Counted from the first letter of the stretch, positions 1 through 8,621 are shown. The stretch is 64,000 bases of DNA from Agromyces aureus (GCF_001660485.1 NZ_CP013979.1:1178001-1242000); one strand, 5' to 3'. Made by a program: numbers and translations. Notes: generated from the sequence alone by a model not told the origin.

Positions 1-295
1 CGACGTCGTCTCGCGCGGCGGGCGCCTGATGCTCAACGTCGGACCGACGGCCGCGGGCGAGATCCCGGCCGTCCAGCGGCGCACGCTCGAGGGCGTCGCA
101 CCGTGGATGACCGCGATCAAGCCGCACACGCTCGGCCGCCGCATGCTCCGCGCCGACGAGGTCGAGGTGACGGATGCCGCGTGGTGGCGCGCCTGGGCCA
201 CGCCCGACGGCATCGTGGTCGTCGTCGACGCGCCCGCGGCATCCGTTCGCAGCGTCGACGGGCGCCCGATCATCCGCATCGTGCTGCCCGACTGA
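1..295 (+). CDS. alpha-L-fucosidase (GH29), C-terminal fragment
   Basis: This is the 3' end of a gene that begins before the window, about 98 codons read in the frame starting at base 2. The segment LMLNVGPTAAGEIP followed by a helix ending in APWM matches the end of the catalytic barrel of GH29 alpha-L-fucosidases, which normally reads LLLNVGP-(T/K)-x-G-x-I. Such enzymes release terminal L-fucose from glycans by a retaining mechanism. The catalytic residues lie upstream and cannot be seen. The last 45 or so residues look like the start of a short beta-sandwich tail. The glycosidase assignment is firm from the NVGP signature, but substrate and localisation are unknown. Confidence 0.75.
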   Translation, partial: DVVSRGGRLMLNVGPTAAGEIPAVQRRTLEGVAPWMTAIKPHTLGRRMLRADEVEVTDAAWWRAWATPDGIVVVVDAPAASVRSVDGRPIIRIVLPD

Positions 296-451
296 GTCGA
301 CCGGCTCGTGGACGGTGCCCGCCGCGCCATGCCCGCGATCTGGGGTGCCCGCGGTCATTGACCGTGCCGCCCGCCGCGGATACGGTCGCATGGTGCGAGT
401 GACGGGCGGGGCCAGGACGCGGTTCGGATCGACGACGCAGCGGGTTCGCGC

Positions 452-2176
452 ATGATCACGACCGACGTGCTGCGCACGATCCCGATCTTCGCGCCCCTGC
501 CCGATGCGACGCTCGACTACCTGGCCGGAGTGGTCGAGGACATCCAACTCGTGGCGGGGGAGTACTTCGCGCACGAGGGCGACGAGCGGGCGCTGTTCGT
601 CGTCGTCGAGGGCGGCGCCGAGATCACGAAGGTCGTGAACGGCGACGAGCGCGTCATCGGCACGCGCAGGCCGGGCCAGTTCTTCGGCGAGGTGCCGATG
701 ACGCTGAGCACGCCGTTCCCGGCGAGCGGACGCGCGGCGGCGGGCGGGTCGACGGGCGCGGGTGGCCCGACCGGTGCGACCTCGCGCATCATCAAGCTCG
801 ACGTGACCGCGTTCTACACGCTCGCGGCCATGGCGCCATCGGTTCCCGCACGCGTGGCCGCGCTCGCCCGCCGCTACCTGGACTCGCTCCAGGTGATCGC
901 CGCCGAGGTGCCCGAGACCGACATCCGCCTCATCGGACCGCGCAACGAGGCCAGGACGCACGCGATCGCGCGCTTCCTCACGCGCAACCAGGTCGCATTC
1001 GATCGGGTCACGACCGAGGCGGTGGGCGGCCCGGCGGTGGGCAGTCAGGGCGGGGCGGATGCCGCGGCATCCGCATCGCCGGTGCTCGAGGCGGCCGGCG
1101 GGGTCAGGCTCGTCGACCCGGGCATGCGCGAGGTCGCCGTCGCCGTGGGGCTCGACGTCGAGCCGTCGGCCGACGAGTACGACGTGGTGATCCTCGGAGC
1201 CGGGCCCGCCGGCCTCACCGCGGCCGTGAACGGGGCGGCCGAGGGCCTGCGCACGGTCATCATCGAGTCGCTGGCCCCGGGCGGCCAGGCCGGCACGTCG
1301 ACGCGCATCGAGAATTACACGGGGTTCCCGTTCGGCATCTCGGGCGACGACCTCGCGAGCCGGGCGCTGAAGCAGGCCAAGCGCCTCGGTGCCGAGATCG
1401 TGGTGACGCGCACGGTCGAGGCGATCCGGCCCGCGGCGGGCGGCGGGGCGTCCGGTCACGTCATCGTGCTCGACGGCGGCGACACGCTCCGCGCTGCGGT
1501 CGTGATCGTCGCCACCGGCGTCGAGTGGCGCGACCTACCGGTGACCGGGGTCGAGCGGTTCCTCGGCAACGGCGTCTACTACGGCGCGGCCCGCAGCGAC
1601 GCCGCCGTCGCCAAGGGAGCCGACGTGTGCATCATCGGCGCGGGCAACTCGGCCGGGCAGGCGGCGCTGTTCTTCTCGCGGCATGCGCGCTCGGTGACGA
1701 TGCTCGTGCGGGGCGAATCGCTCGAGGCGAGCATGTCGCGCTACCTCATCGACCAGATCGGGTCGCACGGCGGCATCGGCGTCGAGACGCGCAGCGAGGT
1801 CGTCGGGCTGCACGGCGCCGAGGCGCTCGAGGGGGTCGACGTCGTCGACCGGGCGACCGGCGTGACGACCCGGCGCGACGTCACGGTCGTGTTCGTGATG
1901 ATCGGCGCCGATGCGGTCACCGGCTGGCTGCCGCCGGAGGTGGCCCGCGACGAGCGCGGCTACGTCCTCACGGGGGCGGATGCCGCGGCGAGCGGTTCCT
2001 GGCCCGAGCTGCGCCGTCCGTTCGCCCTCGAGTGCAGCACGCCGGGGGTCTTCGCGATCGGCGACGTGCGCTCCGGGTCGGTGAAGCGGGTCGCGGCCGG
2101 TGTCGGCGAGGGCGGCATGGCGATCGCGTTCGTGCACCAGTTCCTCGCCCTGCAGCGGGCGCCTGTGCAAGCCTGA
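452..2176 (+). CDS. cNMP-binding domain fused to thioredoxin-reductase-like flavoprotein
   Basis: A 574-residue three-part protein. Residues 1-140 form a cyclic-nucleotide-binding beta-roll (FFGEVPMTL corresponds to the phosphate-binding cassette region), interrupted by a Gly/Ser/Thr-rich insert near residues 92-108. Residues 150-225 resemble a thioredoxin/glutaredoxin-type fold (RLIGPRNEARTHAIARFL). From about residue 245 there is a two-dinucleotide-fold flavin reductase: GAGPAGL binds FAD, GAGNSAG is the NAD(P)H fold, and a GDVRSGS-type motif closes the FAD site. The CxxC redox pair of true thioredoxin reductases is absent; its place reads YYGAARSDA. The linker between domains two and three carries the CGGATGCCGCGGCATCCG palindrome at 1056-1073. 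Its substrate is unknown; it may be a nucleotide- or redox-regulated NAD(P)H oxidoreductase. No clear ribosome site precedes the ATG. Confidence 0.85.
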   Translation: MITTDVLRTIPIFAPLPDATLDYLAGVVEDIQLVAGEYFAHEGDERALFVVVEGGAEITKVVNGDERVIGTRRPGQFFGEVPMTLSTPFPASGRAAAGGSTGAGGPTGATSRIIKLDVTAFYTLAAMAPSVPARVAALARRYLDSLQVIAAEVPETDIRLIGPRNEARTHAIARFLTRNQVAFDRVTTEAVGGPAVGSQGGADAAASASPVLEAAGGVRLVDPGMREVAVAVGLDVEPSADEYDVVILGAGPAGLTAAVNGAAEGLRTVIIESLAPGGQAGTSTRIENYTGFPFGISGDDLASRALKQAKRLGAEIVVTRTVEAIRPAAGGGASGHVIVLDGGDTLRAAVVIVATGVEWRDLPVTGVERFLGNGVYYGAARSDAAVAKGADVCIIGAGNSAGQAALFFSRHARSVTMLVRGESLEASMSRYLIDQIGSHGGIGVETRSEVVGLHGAEALEGVDVVDRATGVTTRRDVTVVFVMIGADAVTGWLPPEVARDERGYVLTGADAAASGSWPELRRPFALECSTPGVFAIGDVRSGSVKRVAAGVGEGGMAIAFVHQFLALQRAPVQA

Positions 2177-2196
2177 GCGAGCCCCGGGTTACGATG

Positions 2197-2212
2197 GGGA
2201 ATACGCTTTCCC
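2197..2212. promoter_or_regulatory. LacI-type operator upstream of the GH42 gene
   Basis: The 16-bp sequence GGGAATACGCTTTCCC has GGGAA/TTCCC arms around a central CG, the typical layout of LacI-family operators of actinobacterial sugar genes. It ends 20 bases before the GTG start of the beta-galactosidase gene. The cognate regulator is not identifiable; a related but unequal site (GGGAAACCGGTTCCC) lies at 10793-10807. Confidence 0.6.
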
Positions 2213-2232
2213 ATCCAACGACGGAGGACCAC

Positions 2233-4332
2233 GTGCACTACGGCGCCGACTACAACCCCGAGCAGTGGCCAGAGGAGATCTGGCCCGACGACGTCGCGCG
2301 CATGCGCGAGGCCGGGGTCACGATGGTCAGCCTCGGCATCTTCTCGTGGGCGCGCATCCAGCCGCGCGAGGGCGAGTTCGACTTCGCCTGGCTCGATCGG
2401 GTGATCGACCTGCTGCATGAGGGCGGCATCGCCGTCGACCTCGCCACGGCCACGGCCTCGCCGCCGCCGTGGGCGAGCGCCGCGTATCCCGAGCTGCTCC
2501 CGCAGGACGAGAACGGCGCCACGTACTGGCCGGGCAGCCGCCAGCAGTTCGCCCCGTCGTCGCCGGTCTACCGACGCCTCGCCGGCGAACTCGTGAGCGC
2601 CATCGCCGAACGGTACTCGCGGCATCCGGCCGTCGTCATGTGGCACGTCAACAACGAGTACGGCTGCCACCTGAACATGGACTTCTCGGATGCCGCGCGC
2701 GACGCGTTCCGTCGATGGCTCGCCGACCGGTACGGTGACGTCGACGCGCTGAACCTCGCGTGGGGCACGAACTTCTGGGCGCAGCGCTACCAGTCCTTCG
2801 ACGAGGTGTTCCCGCCGCGCAGGGCGCCCTACAGCCACAACCCGGGGCAGATGCTCGACTACCGGCGGTTCACGAGCGACATGCTGCTCGAGTGCTACCT
2901 CATGGAGCGCGACCTCATCCGCGCCGCGGGCGCCACCCAGCCGATCACGACGAACTTCATGGGGGCGTTCAAGCCGGCGAACTACGAGCAGTGGGCGCCG
3001 CACCTCGACCTCGTGAGCGACGACTGCTACCCCGATCCGAACGACCCAGAGAGCTACCGGGCGGCCGCGTTCCAGCGCGACCTCGTGCGCTCGCTCAAGC
3101 CCGAACAGCCCTGGGTGCTCATGGAGCAGGCGACGAACGCGCTGAACTGGCGCCCGTCGAATGCGCCGAAGGCCCCCGGGCAGATGGCGGCGCTCAGCGC
3201 CCAGGCGATCGGGCGGGGCGCCGACGGCATCCTGTTCTTCCAGTGGCGGCAGTCGCGCGCGGGCGCCGAGAAGTTCCACTCGGCGATGCTGCCGCACGCA
3301 GGCACCGAGACGCGCACCTGGCGCGAGGCCTCGGCGCTCGGCGAGACGCTCGCGGCCCTGCCCGCGTTGCCGGCACCGGCACGAGGCGACGCCCGCGTCG
3401 CGATCGTCTTCGACTGGGAGAACTGGTGGGCCGTCGAGGCCTCCGACCACCCCATGAACGGCATCGACTACGTCGCGGCCGTGCAGCGCTGGTACCGCGC
3501 CCTGCACCGCCGCCACGTGCAGGTCGACCTCGTGCCGGCCGCGCGCGCCGACGACCGCTACGACCTCGCCGTCGCACCGTTGCTCGGTCTCGTGCGCGAA
3601 GCGGATGCCGCGGCGCTGACCTCGTTCGTCGAGGGCGGCGGGCACCTGCTCGCCGGTCCCTACACCGACGTCGTCGACGAGGCCGACCGGTTCCGCGATG
3701 GCGGGTTCCTCACCCAGCTCGGCGACGTGCTCGGCGTGCGCCTCGAGGACTTCGGCGCGCTGGTCGCACCCGACGCGCCCGCCGAACAGCCCGGCGAGCG
3801 GTTCGCGCCCTTCGGTGGATCGCTCGCCGGTGGCGCCGTGCTCGAGGAGTCCACCGGCACGCTGCTCGCCGAGGAGATCCACGTCACGGATGCCGCGGTC
3901 GAGGCCTCGTTCGTGGGCGGGCGCCTCACCGGCCGACCCGCACTCACGGCTCGCCGTCACGGGCGCGGAACCGCGCGCTACCTCGCGACCGTGCCCGACG
4001 AGCGCGGAACGCAGTCCGTCGTCGATCACGTGCTCGCCGCGGCCTCCGTCGCCCCCGTCGTGGCCGGCCTGCCCGAGCACGTCGAGGTCGCACGGCGTGG
4101 AGACGTCGTGACCGCGATCAACCACGGCGGGCCGACGGCGACCGTGCCGCTCGCGGGCACCGACCTCGTCACCGGTGCCGTCGTCGACGGCCTCGAACTC
4201 GCGGCCTGGGAGTGGGCGATCGTGCGCGAGGCCGGAGCCGCGGCCGGCGGCTCGGACGCCGATGCCGCCACCGCCGACGCGCCTGCCCGCACGGCCGCGA
4301 GGGTCGGCGCCATCCTCGGAGGCGGCGCATGA
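2233..4332 (+). CDS. beta-galactosidase, GH42
   Basis: A 699-residue GH42 enzyme that hydrolyses terminal beta-D-galactosides by a retaining mechanism. The N-terminus HYGADYNPEQWPEEIW is the classic GH42 barrel start. The acid/base is Glu142 in VNNEYGC and the nucleophile Glu298 in VLMEQATN. A trimerisation domain and a short beta-domain follow, giving the usual family length. The GTG at 2233 is chosen because GGAGG ends five bases before it; an in-frame ATG at 2194 has no ribosome site and would place the operator inside the coding region. No signal peptide is visible, so it is probably cytoplasmic. Its stop overlaps the start of the glycerate kinase gene (ATGA), indicating translational coupling. 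Substrate could equally be an oligosaccharide side chain or an arabinoside. Confidence 0.92.
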   Translation: MHYGADYNPEQWPEEIWPDDVARMREAGVTMVSLGIFSWARIQPREGEFDFAWLDRVIDLLHEGGIAVDLATATASPPPWASAAYPELLPQDENGATYWPGSRQQFAPSSPVYRRLAGELVSAIAERYSRHPAVVMWHVNNEYGCHLNMDFSDAARDAFRRWLADRYGDVDALNLAWGTNFWAQRYQSFDEVFPPRRAPYSHNPGQMLDYRRFTSDMLLECYLMERDLIRAAGATQPITTNFMGAFKPANYEQWAPHLDLVSDDCYPDPNDPESYRAAAFQRDLVRSLKPEQPWVLMEQATNALNWRPSNAPKAPGQMAALSAQAIGRGADGILFFQWRQSRAGAEKFHSAMLPHAGTETRTWREASALGETLAALPALPAPARGDARVAIVFDWENWWAVEASDHPMNGIDYVAAVQRWYRALHRRHVQVDLVPAARADDRYDLAVAPLLGLVREADAAALTSFVEGGGHLLAGPYTDVVDEADRFRDGGFLTQLGDVLGVRLEDFGALVAPDAPAEQPGERFAPFGGSLAGGAVLEESTGTLLAEEIHVTDAAVEASFVGGRLTGRPALTARRHGRGTARYLATVPDERGTQSVVDHVLAAASVAPVVAGLPEHVEVARRGDVVTAINHGGPTATVPLAGTDLVTGAVVDGLELAAWEWAIVREAGAAAGGSDADAATADAPARTAARVGAILGGGA

Positions 4333-5450
4333 GCCGCCGCGTCGTCTTCGCGCCCGACTCGTTCAAGGGCACGGTCGACGCCGCCGACGCGGCCGCGGCG
4401 CTGGCCCGCGGATGGCGCGCCGAGCGCCCCGACGACGAGCTCGTGCTGCGGCCGATGGCCGACGGCGGCGAGGGCACGCTCGACGCGTTCGCGGCCGCCG
4501 TTCCGGGCGCCGAACGCGTGGCGCTCGAGGTCGCGCCGCCCGCGCCGGGGCAGCCCGTCGTCGGCACCTCGTGGCTGCGCCTGCCCGACGGAACCGCGGT
4601 CGTCGAGCTCGCCGCGACCTGCGGGCTCGGGCTCGTCGACCCGCTGCAGCCCTTCGACGCGCACACGAGCGGCTTCGGCGAGGCGATCGCGGCGGCACTC
4701 GATTCCGGCGCGACCCGGCTGCTGCTCGGGCTCGGCGGCAGCGCGTCGACCGACGGCGGAACCGGAGCGCTCACCGTGCTCGGCGCGCGCTTCCTCGACG
4801 GCGACGGGCGGCCGGTGCTCCTCGGCTCGCGCGGACTCGCGTCGGTGGCCTCGGTCGACCTCTCCGGGCTGCGCGCCCTGCCGCCCGGCGGCGTGCTGAT
4901 CCTCGGCGACGTCACGAACCCGCTGCTCGGCCCGTCGGGCGCCGCGGCCGTCTTCGGCCCGCAGAAGGGTGCGGATGCCGCGACCGTCGACGTGCTCGAG
5001 GCGAACCTCGCTCGACTCGCCCCGCTGGTGGAGGCCGCGGTCGAGCCGCCGGCGAGCGGCGCGCTCGCCGAGGCGCCCGGCTCCGGTGCGGCCGGCGGCA
5101 CGGGCTTCGGCCTCCTCGCCTGGGGCGCGAGCATGGGCGCCGGCGCCCGGCTCGTCGCCGAGGCCGTCGGGCTCGCCGATGCCCTCGCCGGAGCCGACCT
5201 CGTCGTCACGGGCGAAGGCCGCTTCGACGGGCAGTCAGAGGCGGGCAAGGCGCCGACCGAGGTCGCGGCGCTCGCGCGTGCTGCAGGCGTTCCGGTGGCG
5301 CTCGTCGCGGGCTCCATCACCGCGGATGCCTCCGCCTTCGCGGCCTCCGTCGCGCTCGTCGACCTCGCCGGGGGCGGGGCTGCGGCCATGGCCGAGCCCG
5401 TGCGCTGGCTCGAGGCCGCCGGCGCCGCCCTCGCCCGCGAGCACGCCTGA
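4329..5450 (+). CDS. glycerate kinase (GK-I family)
   Basis: A 373-residue glycerate kinase of the GK-I type (GarK/GlxK-like), which phosphorylates D-glycerate with ATP. The opening VVFAPDSFKGTVDA and the motif MADGGEGTLDAF are diagnostic, followed by LGLGGSASTDGGTGAL and the C-terminal VVTGEGRFDGQSEAGKAP. Length is typical. It overlaps the GH42 gene by four bases. The enzyme completes the glycerate pathway (Gcl, Hyi, GlxR) whose other genes lie at 60888-64000, some 55 kb away; whether this copy serves that pathway is inference. The 3' end of the gene runs into a tandem array of GCACGCC-containing repeats, the first core lying just before the stop codon. Confidence 0.92.
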   Translation: MSRRVVFAPDSFKGTVDAADAAAALARGWRAERPDDELVLRPMADGGEGTLDAFAAAVPGAERVALEVAPPAPGQPVVGTSWLRLPDGTAVVELAATCGLGLVDPLQPFDAHTSGFGEAIAAALDSGATRLLLGLGGSASTDGGTGALTVLGARFLDGDGRPVLLGSRGLASVASVDLSGLRALPPGGVLILGDVTNPLLGPSGAAAVFGPQKGADAATVDVLEANLARLAPLVEAAVEPPASGALAEAPGSGAAGGTGFGLLAWGASMGAGARLVAEAVGLADALAGADLVVTGEGRFDGQSEAGKAPTEVAALARAAGVPVALVAGSITADASAFAASVALVDLAGGGAAAMAEPVRWLEAAGAALAREHA

Positions 5451-5554
5451 CCCGCGAGCACGCCACCCTGCGGGCACGCCTGCCTTGGGGGCACGCCTGC
5501 CTGGGGGCACGCCTGCCTGGGGGCACGCCTGCCTGCGGGCGGGCACGCCTGCCT
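5441..5554. repeat. GC-rich tandem repeat, 16-17 bp period, at the 3' end of the glycerate kinase gene
   Basis: Seven GCACGCC cores begin at 5441, 5458, 5474, 5491, 5507, 5523 and 5543, mostly inside the unit GGGGGCACGCCTGCCT. The first core is within the last codons of the kinase gene, so the array seems to have grown from the coding end into the intergenic region. It has no spacers of CRISPR type and no coding signal. Confidence 0.8.
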
Positions 5555-5709
5555 GCGGCATCCATGGATCAGGCAGGCCGCGACGGCCGAACTCCGGAAG
5601 CGAGCGGCGACACGCGGCCGGTGCGCGCGCTGACCCGGAGTGTCGGCCGCCGGATCCGGAGAACGGCTGCACCTGGATCGACGGAGATGCCCTGGCAGAC
5701 GAGACCAAT

Positions 5710-5738
5710 TTGACTTGTTCTAGTGGTAACTAGAACAA
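5710..5738 (+). promoter_or_regulatory. promoter with overlapping GntR operator
   Basis: TTGACT at 5710-5715 is a good -35 element. A perfect inverted repeat, TTGTTCTAGT (5715-5724), GGTA, ACTAGAACAA (5729-5738), covers the spacer and the expected -10 region. The next gene starts with GTG at 5746, so transcription probably begins at or very near the start codon, giving a leaderless message. A bound regulator here would block RNA polymerase, which fits autoregulation by the YtrA-type protein encoded immediately downstream. Confidence 0.75.
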
Positions 5739-5745
5739 TAGTGCC

Positions 5746-6099
5746 GTGATCATCCGCATCGACCCCGCCTCGAGCACGCCGCTGTTCGAGCAGCTCGCGC
5801 GTGCGGTGCGCGGCGAGATCCTCGCAGGACGCGTCGGCGCAGGTGATCGCCTGCCGGCAGCACGAGATCTCGCGGTCTCGCTCGACGTGAACCCGCACAC
5901 CGTGCTGCACGCCTATCAGACCCTGCGCGACGAGGGGCTCATCGAGCTCCGTCGCGGACGCGGCGCGGTCGTTCGCGCCGCCGCACTCGAACTCGAGGAG
6001 ACCCGGCGCCTCGCCGCCGAGCTCGTCACCGTCGCACGCGAGCGCGGCGTCGCCCCCGACGCCGTCCTGGCGCTCGTGAGAGAGGAACTCGACCGATGA
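5746..6099 (+). CDS. GntR-family regulator, YtrA subfamily
   Basis: A 117-residue short GntR protein. Residues 8-75 form the winged helix (FEQLARAVRGEILAGRVGAG, DRLPAARDLAVSLDVNPHTV), followed by only a short two-helix tail, which is the hallmark of the YtrA subfamily rather than the larger FadR/HutC types. It starts at GTG with no ribosome site, right after the promoter/operator at 5710-5738, so it is probably leaderless and self-repressing. Its stop overlaps the start of the DUF1648 gene (ATGA). YtrA-type regulators usually control membrane or ABC export genes responding to cell-envelope stress; here the only partner is the DUF1648 protein. Confidence 0.9.
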   Translation: MIIRIDPASSTPLFEQLARAVRGEILAGRVGAGDRLPAARDLAVSLDVNPHTVLHAYQTLRDEGLIELRRGRGAVVRAAALELEETRRLAAELVTVARERGVAPDAVLALVREELDR

Positions 6100-7172
6100 C
6101 CGACCCGACCCGCCGCGACGCCGTGGACCCCACCGGCAGCTCCGACTCCACCGCACTCGACGGACTCGACGCACGCGACCGGCGCGACCGCCGCGAACGC
6201 CGCGTCGTCTGGGCCGTCGTGGTGTGGATCCCGCTCGCGATCGTCGCCGTCACCACGCTCGTGCAGCTGCTCTGGATCCCGCGCATGCCCGACGAGATCG
6301 CCGTGCACTTCGACGCGACGGGCCGGCCCGACCGGTGGACCACGCCCGGCCGGGCGGTGCTCGGCTCGGCCATGATCTCGCTCAGCCTCGTGCTCGCCCT
6401 CGCCATCGCGACCTTCGGCGGGGCCAGGGCCATGCGCCGGACCGAGGGCCGACCCGTGCGCTACCTCGCGCGGGTGCGCCCGACCGCCGTCTTCGCGCCC
6501 GCGACGACGGTCGCCGTCAGCGGCATCATGCTCGCGCTGTACGGCCTGCAGCTCGAAGGGGTCGAGGCGCCCGCCTGGTCGGTTCCCGTCGCGATCGTCG
6601 GCGGACTGCTGCTCGGCGCGCTCGTCGGATGGATCGCGTGGCGCGTGCTGCCCGCGCCGGATCGCTCGGCGTCGGACGCTCCCGCGGCGACGCCCGCGCT
6701 CGACCTCGCTCCGGGAGAGCGAGCCGTGTGGACCGAGACCTCGTCATCGCCGTGGCTCGTGGCGTTCCTCATCGGCCTGGCCCTCGCGGTGACGGCCGTG
6801 CCGCTCGTGCTCGCGCCGGAGGCGTGGTGGCTCTGGGTACTGCTGTTCGTGTTCGTGCTGCTGCTCGCGACGACCGCCTGGATCCGTGTCACGGTCGACC
6901 GCAACGGCCTCGTCGTGCGCACGCTGCTCGGGTTCCGGCTCTCCCGTGTGCCGCTCGACCGCGTGATCTCCGCAGCCGACGTCGACGTGCTGCCGGCCGA
7001 GTTCGGCGGGTGGGGCTTCCGGTTCGACGTGCACGGCCGGCGGGGCATCATCATCCGGTCGGGCGAGGCCATCGAGGTCGAGCGAGCGGATGCCCCGCCC
7101 CTCGTCGTCACGGTCGCCGACGCCCGCACGGGCGCCGCGTTGCTGAACGCGCTGGCGGCCGCGAAACGCTGA
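6096..7172 (+). CDS. DUF1648-domain membrane protein
   Basis: A 358-residue integral membrane protein. Residues 35-60 form the first membrane helix and are followed by the DUF1648 signature MPDEIAVHFDATGRPDRW. More helices occur around residues 85-105, 130-150, 160-185 and two close ones near 225-270; the last 80 residues form a soluble domain with a PH-like beta pattern. The family is related to SdpI-type immunity and signal proteins in Bacillus, but no function is established for this architecture. It is translationally coupled to the GntR regulator upstream, suggesting a two-gene envelope-response unit. A strong hairpin follows the gene. Confidence 0.85.
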   Translation: MTDPTRRDAVDPTGSSDSTALDGLDARDRRDRRERRVVWAVVVWIPLAIVAVTTLVQLLWIPRMPDEIAVHFDATGRPDRWTTPGRAVLGSAMISLSLVLALAIATFGGARAMRRTEGRPVRYLARVRPTAVFAPATTVAVSGIMLALYGLQLEGVEAPAWSVPVAIVGGLLLGALVGWIAWRVLPAPDRSASDAPAATPALDLAPGERAVWTETSSSPWLVAFLIGLALAVTAVPLVLAPEAWWLWVLLFVFVLLLATTAWIRVTVDRNGLVVRTLLGFRLSRVPLDRVISAADVDVLPAEFGGWGFRFDVHGRRGIIIRSGEAIEVERADAPPLVVTVADARTGAALLNALAAAKR

Positions 7173-7240
7173 GCCGCGGCATCCGTCACGTCGAACCGGA
7201 GCCTCGGAACCCGAACCACGGACACTGAGCCCGGGCATGA

Positions 7241-7277
7241 GAACGGGCCCGTGCGGGGACAGCGCACGGGCCCGTTC
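7241..7277. terminator. bidirectional terminator hairpin
   Basis: A perfect 15-bp stem, GAACGGGCCCGTGCG and its complement, with a seven-base loop, lies between the converging DUF1648 gene and xylH. There is no long T-run, as is common for such hairpins in GC-rich actinobacteria. Confidence 0.8.
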
Positions 7278-7325
7278 GGTTCGGGAGGCCCTGGTCCGGA
7301 GGGGCCTGGTTCGGAGAGGCGGAGG

Positions 7326-8621
7326 TCAGGTGCGCAGGATCGACCCACCGGCGCGCTTGCGCGAGACCGCGTCGACCGTGGCCGCGAGGATCAGCACGCC
7401 GCCGGTCACCGCGTAGTTGACGCCGGCCGGGAGGTTCAGCAGGCCGAGTCCGTTGGTGATGACGGCGATCACGAGCGCGCCGATCGCCGCGTGGATGAGA
7501 CGCCCGCGACCGCCGAAGAGGCTGACGCCGCCGACGACGGCCGCCGCCACACCGCTGAGCACGATGTCACGGCCCGCCGCGGCATCCACCGATCCGACCT
7601 TGCTGATGCTGAACAGGCCCGCGACGACCGCGAGCGAGGAGCACACGATGAACGCGCACCAGCGGATCATCGCGACCTTGACGCCCGAGCGTCGAGCCGC
7701 CTCGGCGTTGCCGCCGACCGCGTAGATGTAGCGGCCGAACTTCGTGCGGTCGAGCACGAACGTGCCGAGCCAGAGGATCGCGAGGGTGATCGGCACGACG
7801 ATCGGCACGCCCTCGATCGCCTTGAACCCCGTGCCGCGGTTCTGGTTGAGGATCGCGATGACGATGCCGCCGAGCACGGCGATCGTGACGAGCTTGGCCC
7901 ACACGAGCGCGATGGTGCGGTTCGGCACCCCGGCGCGCGTACGGCGTGCGCGGTCGAGGAACGACGTCGACGCCGAGACCGCGAGCATCACGAGGAGCAT
8001 GACCCAGCCGGCCCACGGGGGCAGGTTGCTGTTCTGGATCGCGAGGATCTCGGGCGTCTCGACGCGGTACAGGCCGCCCGCGCCGATGATGATGAGCTCG
8101 AGGCCCTGGAACCCGAGGAAGAGGCCCAGGGTCACGACGAATGATGGAATGCCGACCTTCGCGACGAAGAAGCCGATGAACGTGCCGATCGCGATGCCCG
8201 TGAGGAACGCGATCGCGAGCGCGAGGATCCAGTTCAGGTTCACGACCGCGATGAGCACCACGAAGATGACCATCGTGAGGCCCGCCGTGACGCCGGCCGA
8301 GAGGTCGATCTCGCCGAGCAGCAGCACGAACACGAGCGCCATGCCGAGCATGACGAGGGTCGCGGCCTGGGTGAGCAGGTTCGCGAAGTTGCGCTCGGTG
8401 AAGAAGTACGGGCTGAGGATCGTGAAGAGGATGCTGAGCACGACGAAGCCGGCGATCGCGGGCAGGGCGCCCATCTCGCCGCTGCGTACCCGCTGCACGT
8501 AGGCGCGCACCTGATCCATCAGGCCGCCCTCCTGCCCGCTGCCGATGAGCTGCTCGGTGCTGAGCGCCGAGAGGGCCGTGGTCGAGTCGGTGGCCGGCGC
8601 GCCGGGCTTCAGGCCGCTCAT
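7326..8621 (-). CDS. xylH: xylose ABC transporter permease XylH
   Basis: A 431-residue permease of the ribose/xylose (CUT2) class. About ten membrane helices begin near residue 52 after a long cytoplasmic N-terminus. The segment LLGEIDLSAGVTAGLTMV is the conserved CUT2 loop that contacts the ATPase. The longer-than-usual N-terminus and central loop (RARRTRAGVPNRTIALVW) resemble XylH rather than RbsC. The start overlaps the xylG stop by four bases. It imports a pentose, very probably D-xylose given the adjacent xylF, xylB and xylA; a related aldose such as galactose is possible. Confidence 0.88.
   Translation of the reverse strand: MSGLKPGAPATDSTTALSALSTEQLIGSGQEGGLMDQVRAYVQRVRSGEMGALPAIAGFVVLSILFTILSPYFFTERNFANLLTQAATLVMLGMALVFVLLLGEIDLSAGVTAGLTMVIFVVLIAVVNLNWILALAIAFLTGIAIGTFIGFFVAKVGIPSFVVTLGLFLGFQGLELIIIGAGGLYRVETPEILAIQNSNLPPWAGWVMLLVMLAVSASTSFLDRARRTRAGVPNRTIALVWAKLVTIAVLGGIVIAILNQNRGTGFKAIEGVPIVVPITLAILWLGTFVLDRTKFGRYIYAVGGNAEAARRSGVKVAMIRWCAFIVCSSLAVVAGLFSISKVGSVDAAAGRDIVLSGVAAAVVGGVSLFGGRGRLIHAAIGALVIAVITNGLGLLNLPAGVNYAVTGGVLILAATVDAVSRKRAGGSILRT

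Noticed and set aside
2194..2232. Earlier in-frame ATG for the GH42 gene
   Set aside because: No ribosome site, and it would place the operator palindrome inside the coding region; the GTG at 2233 has GGAGG at ideal spacing.
1960..4125. Open frame of about 720 codons opposite the GH42 gene
   Set aside because: Antisense shadow; the plus-strand GH42 motifs and catalytic residues are intact.
5441..5554. Possible CRISPR array
   Set aside because: Units are 16-17 bases, contiguous and without unique spacers.
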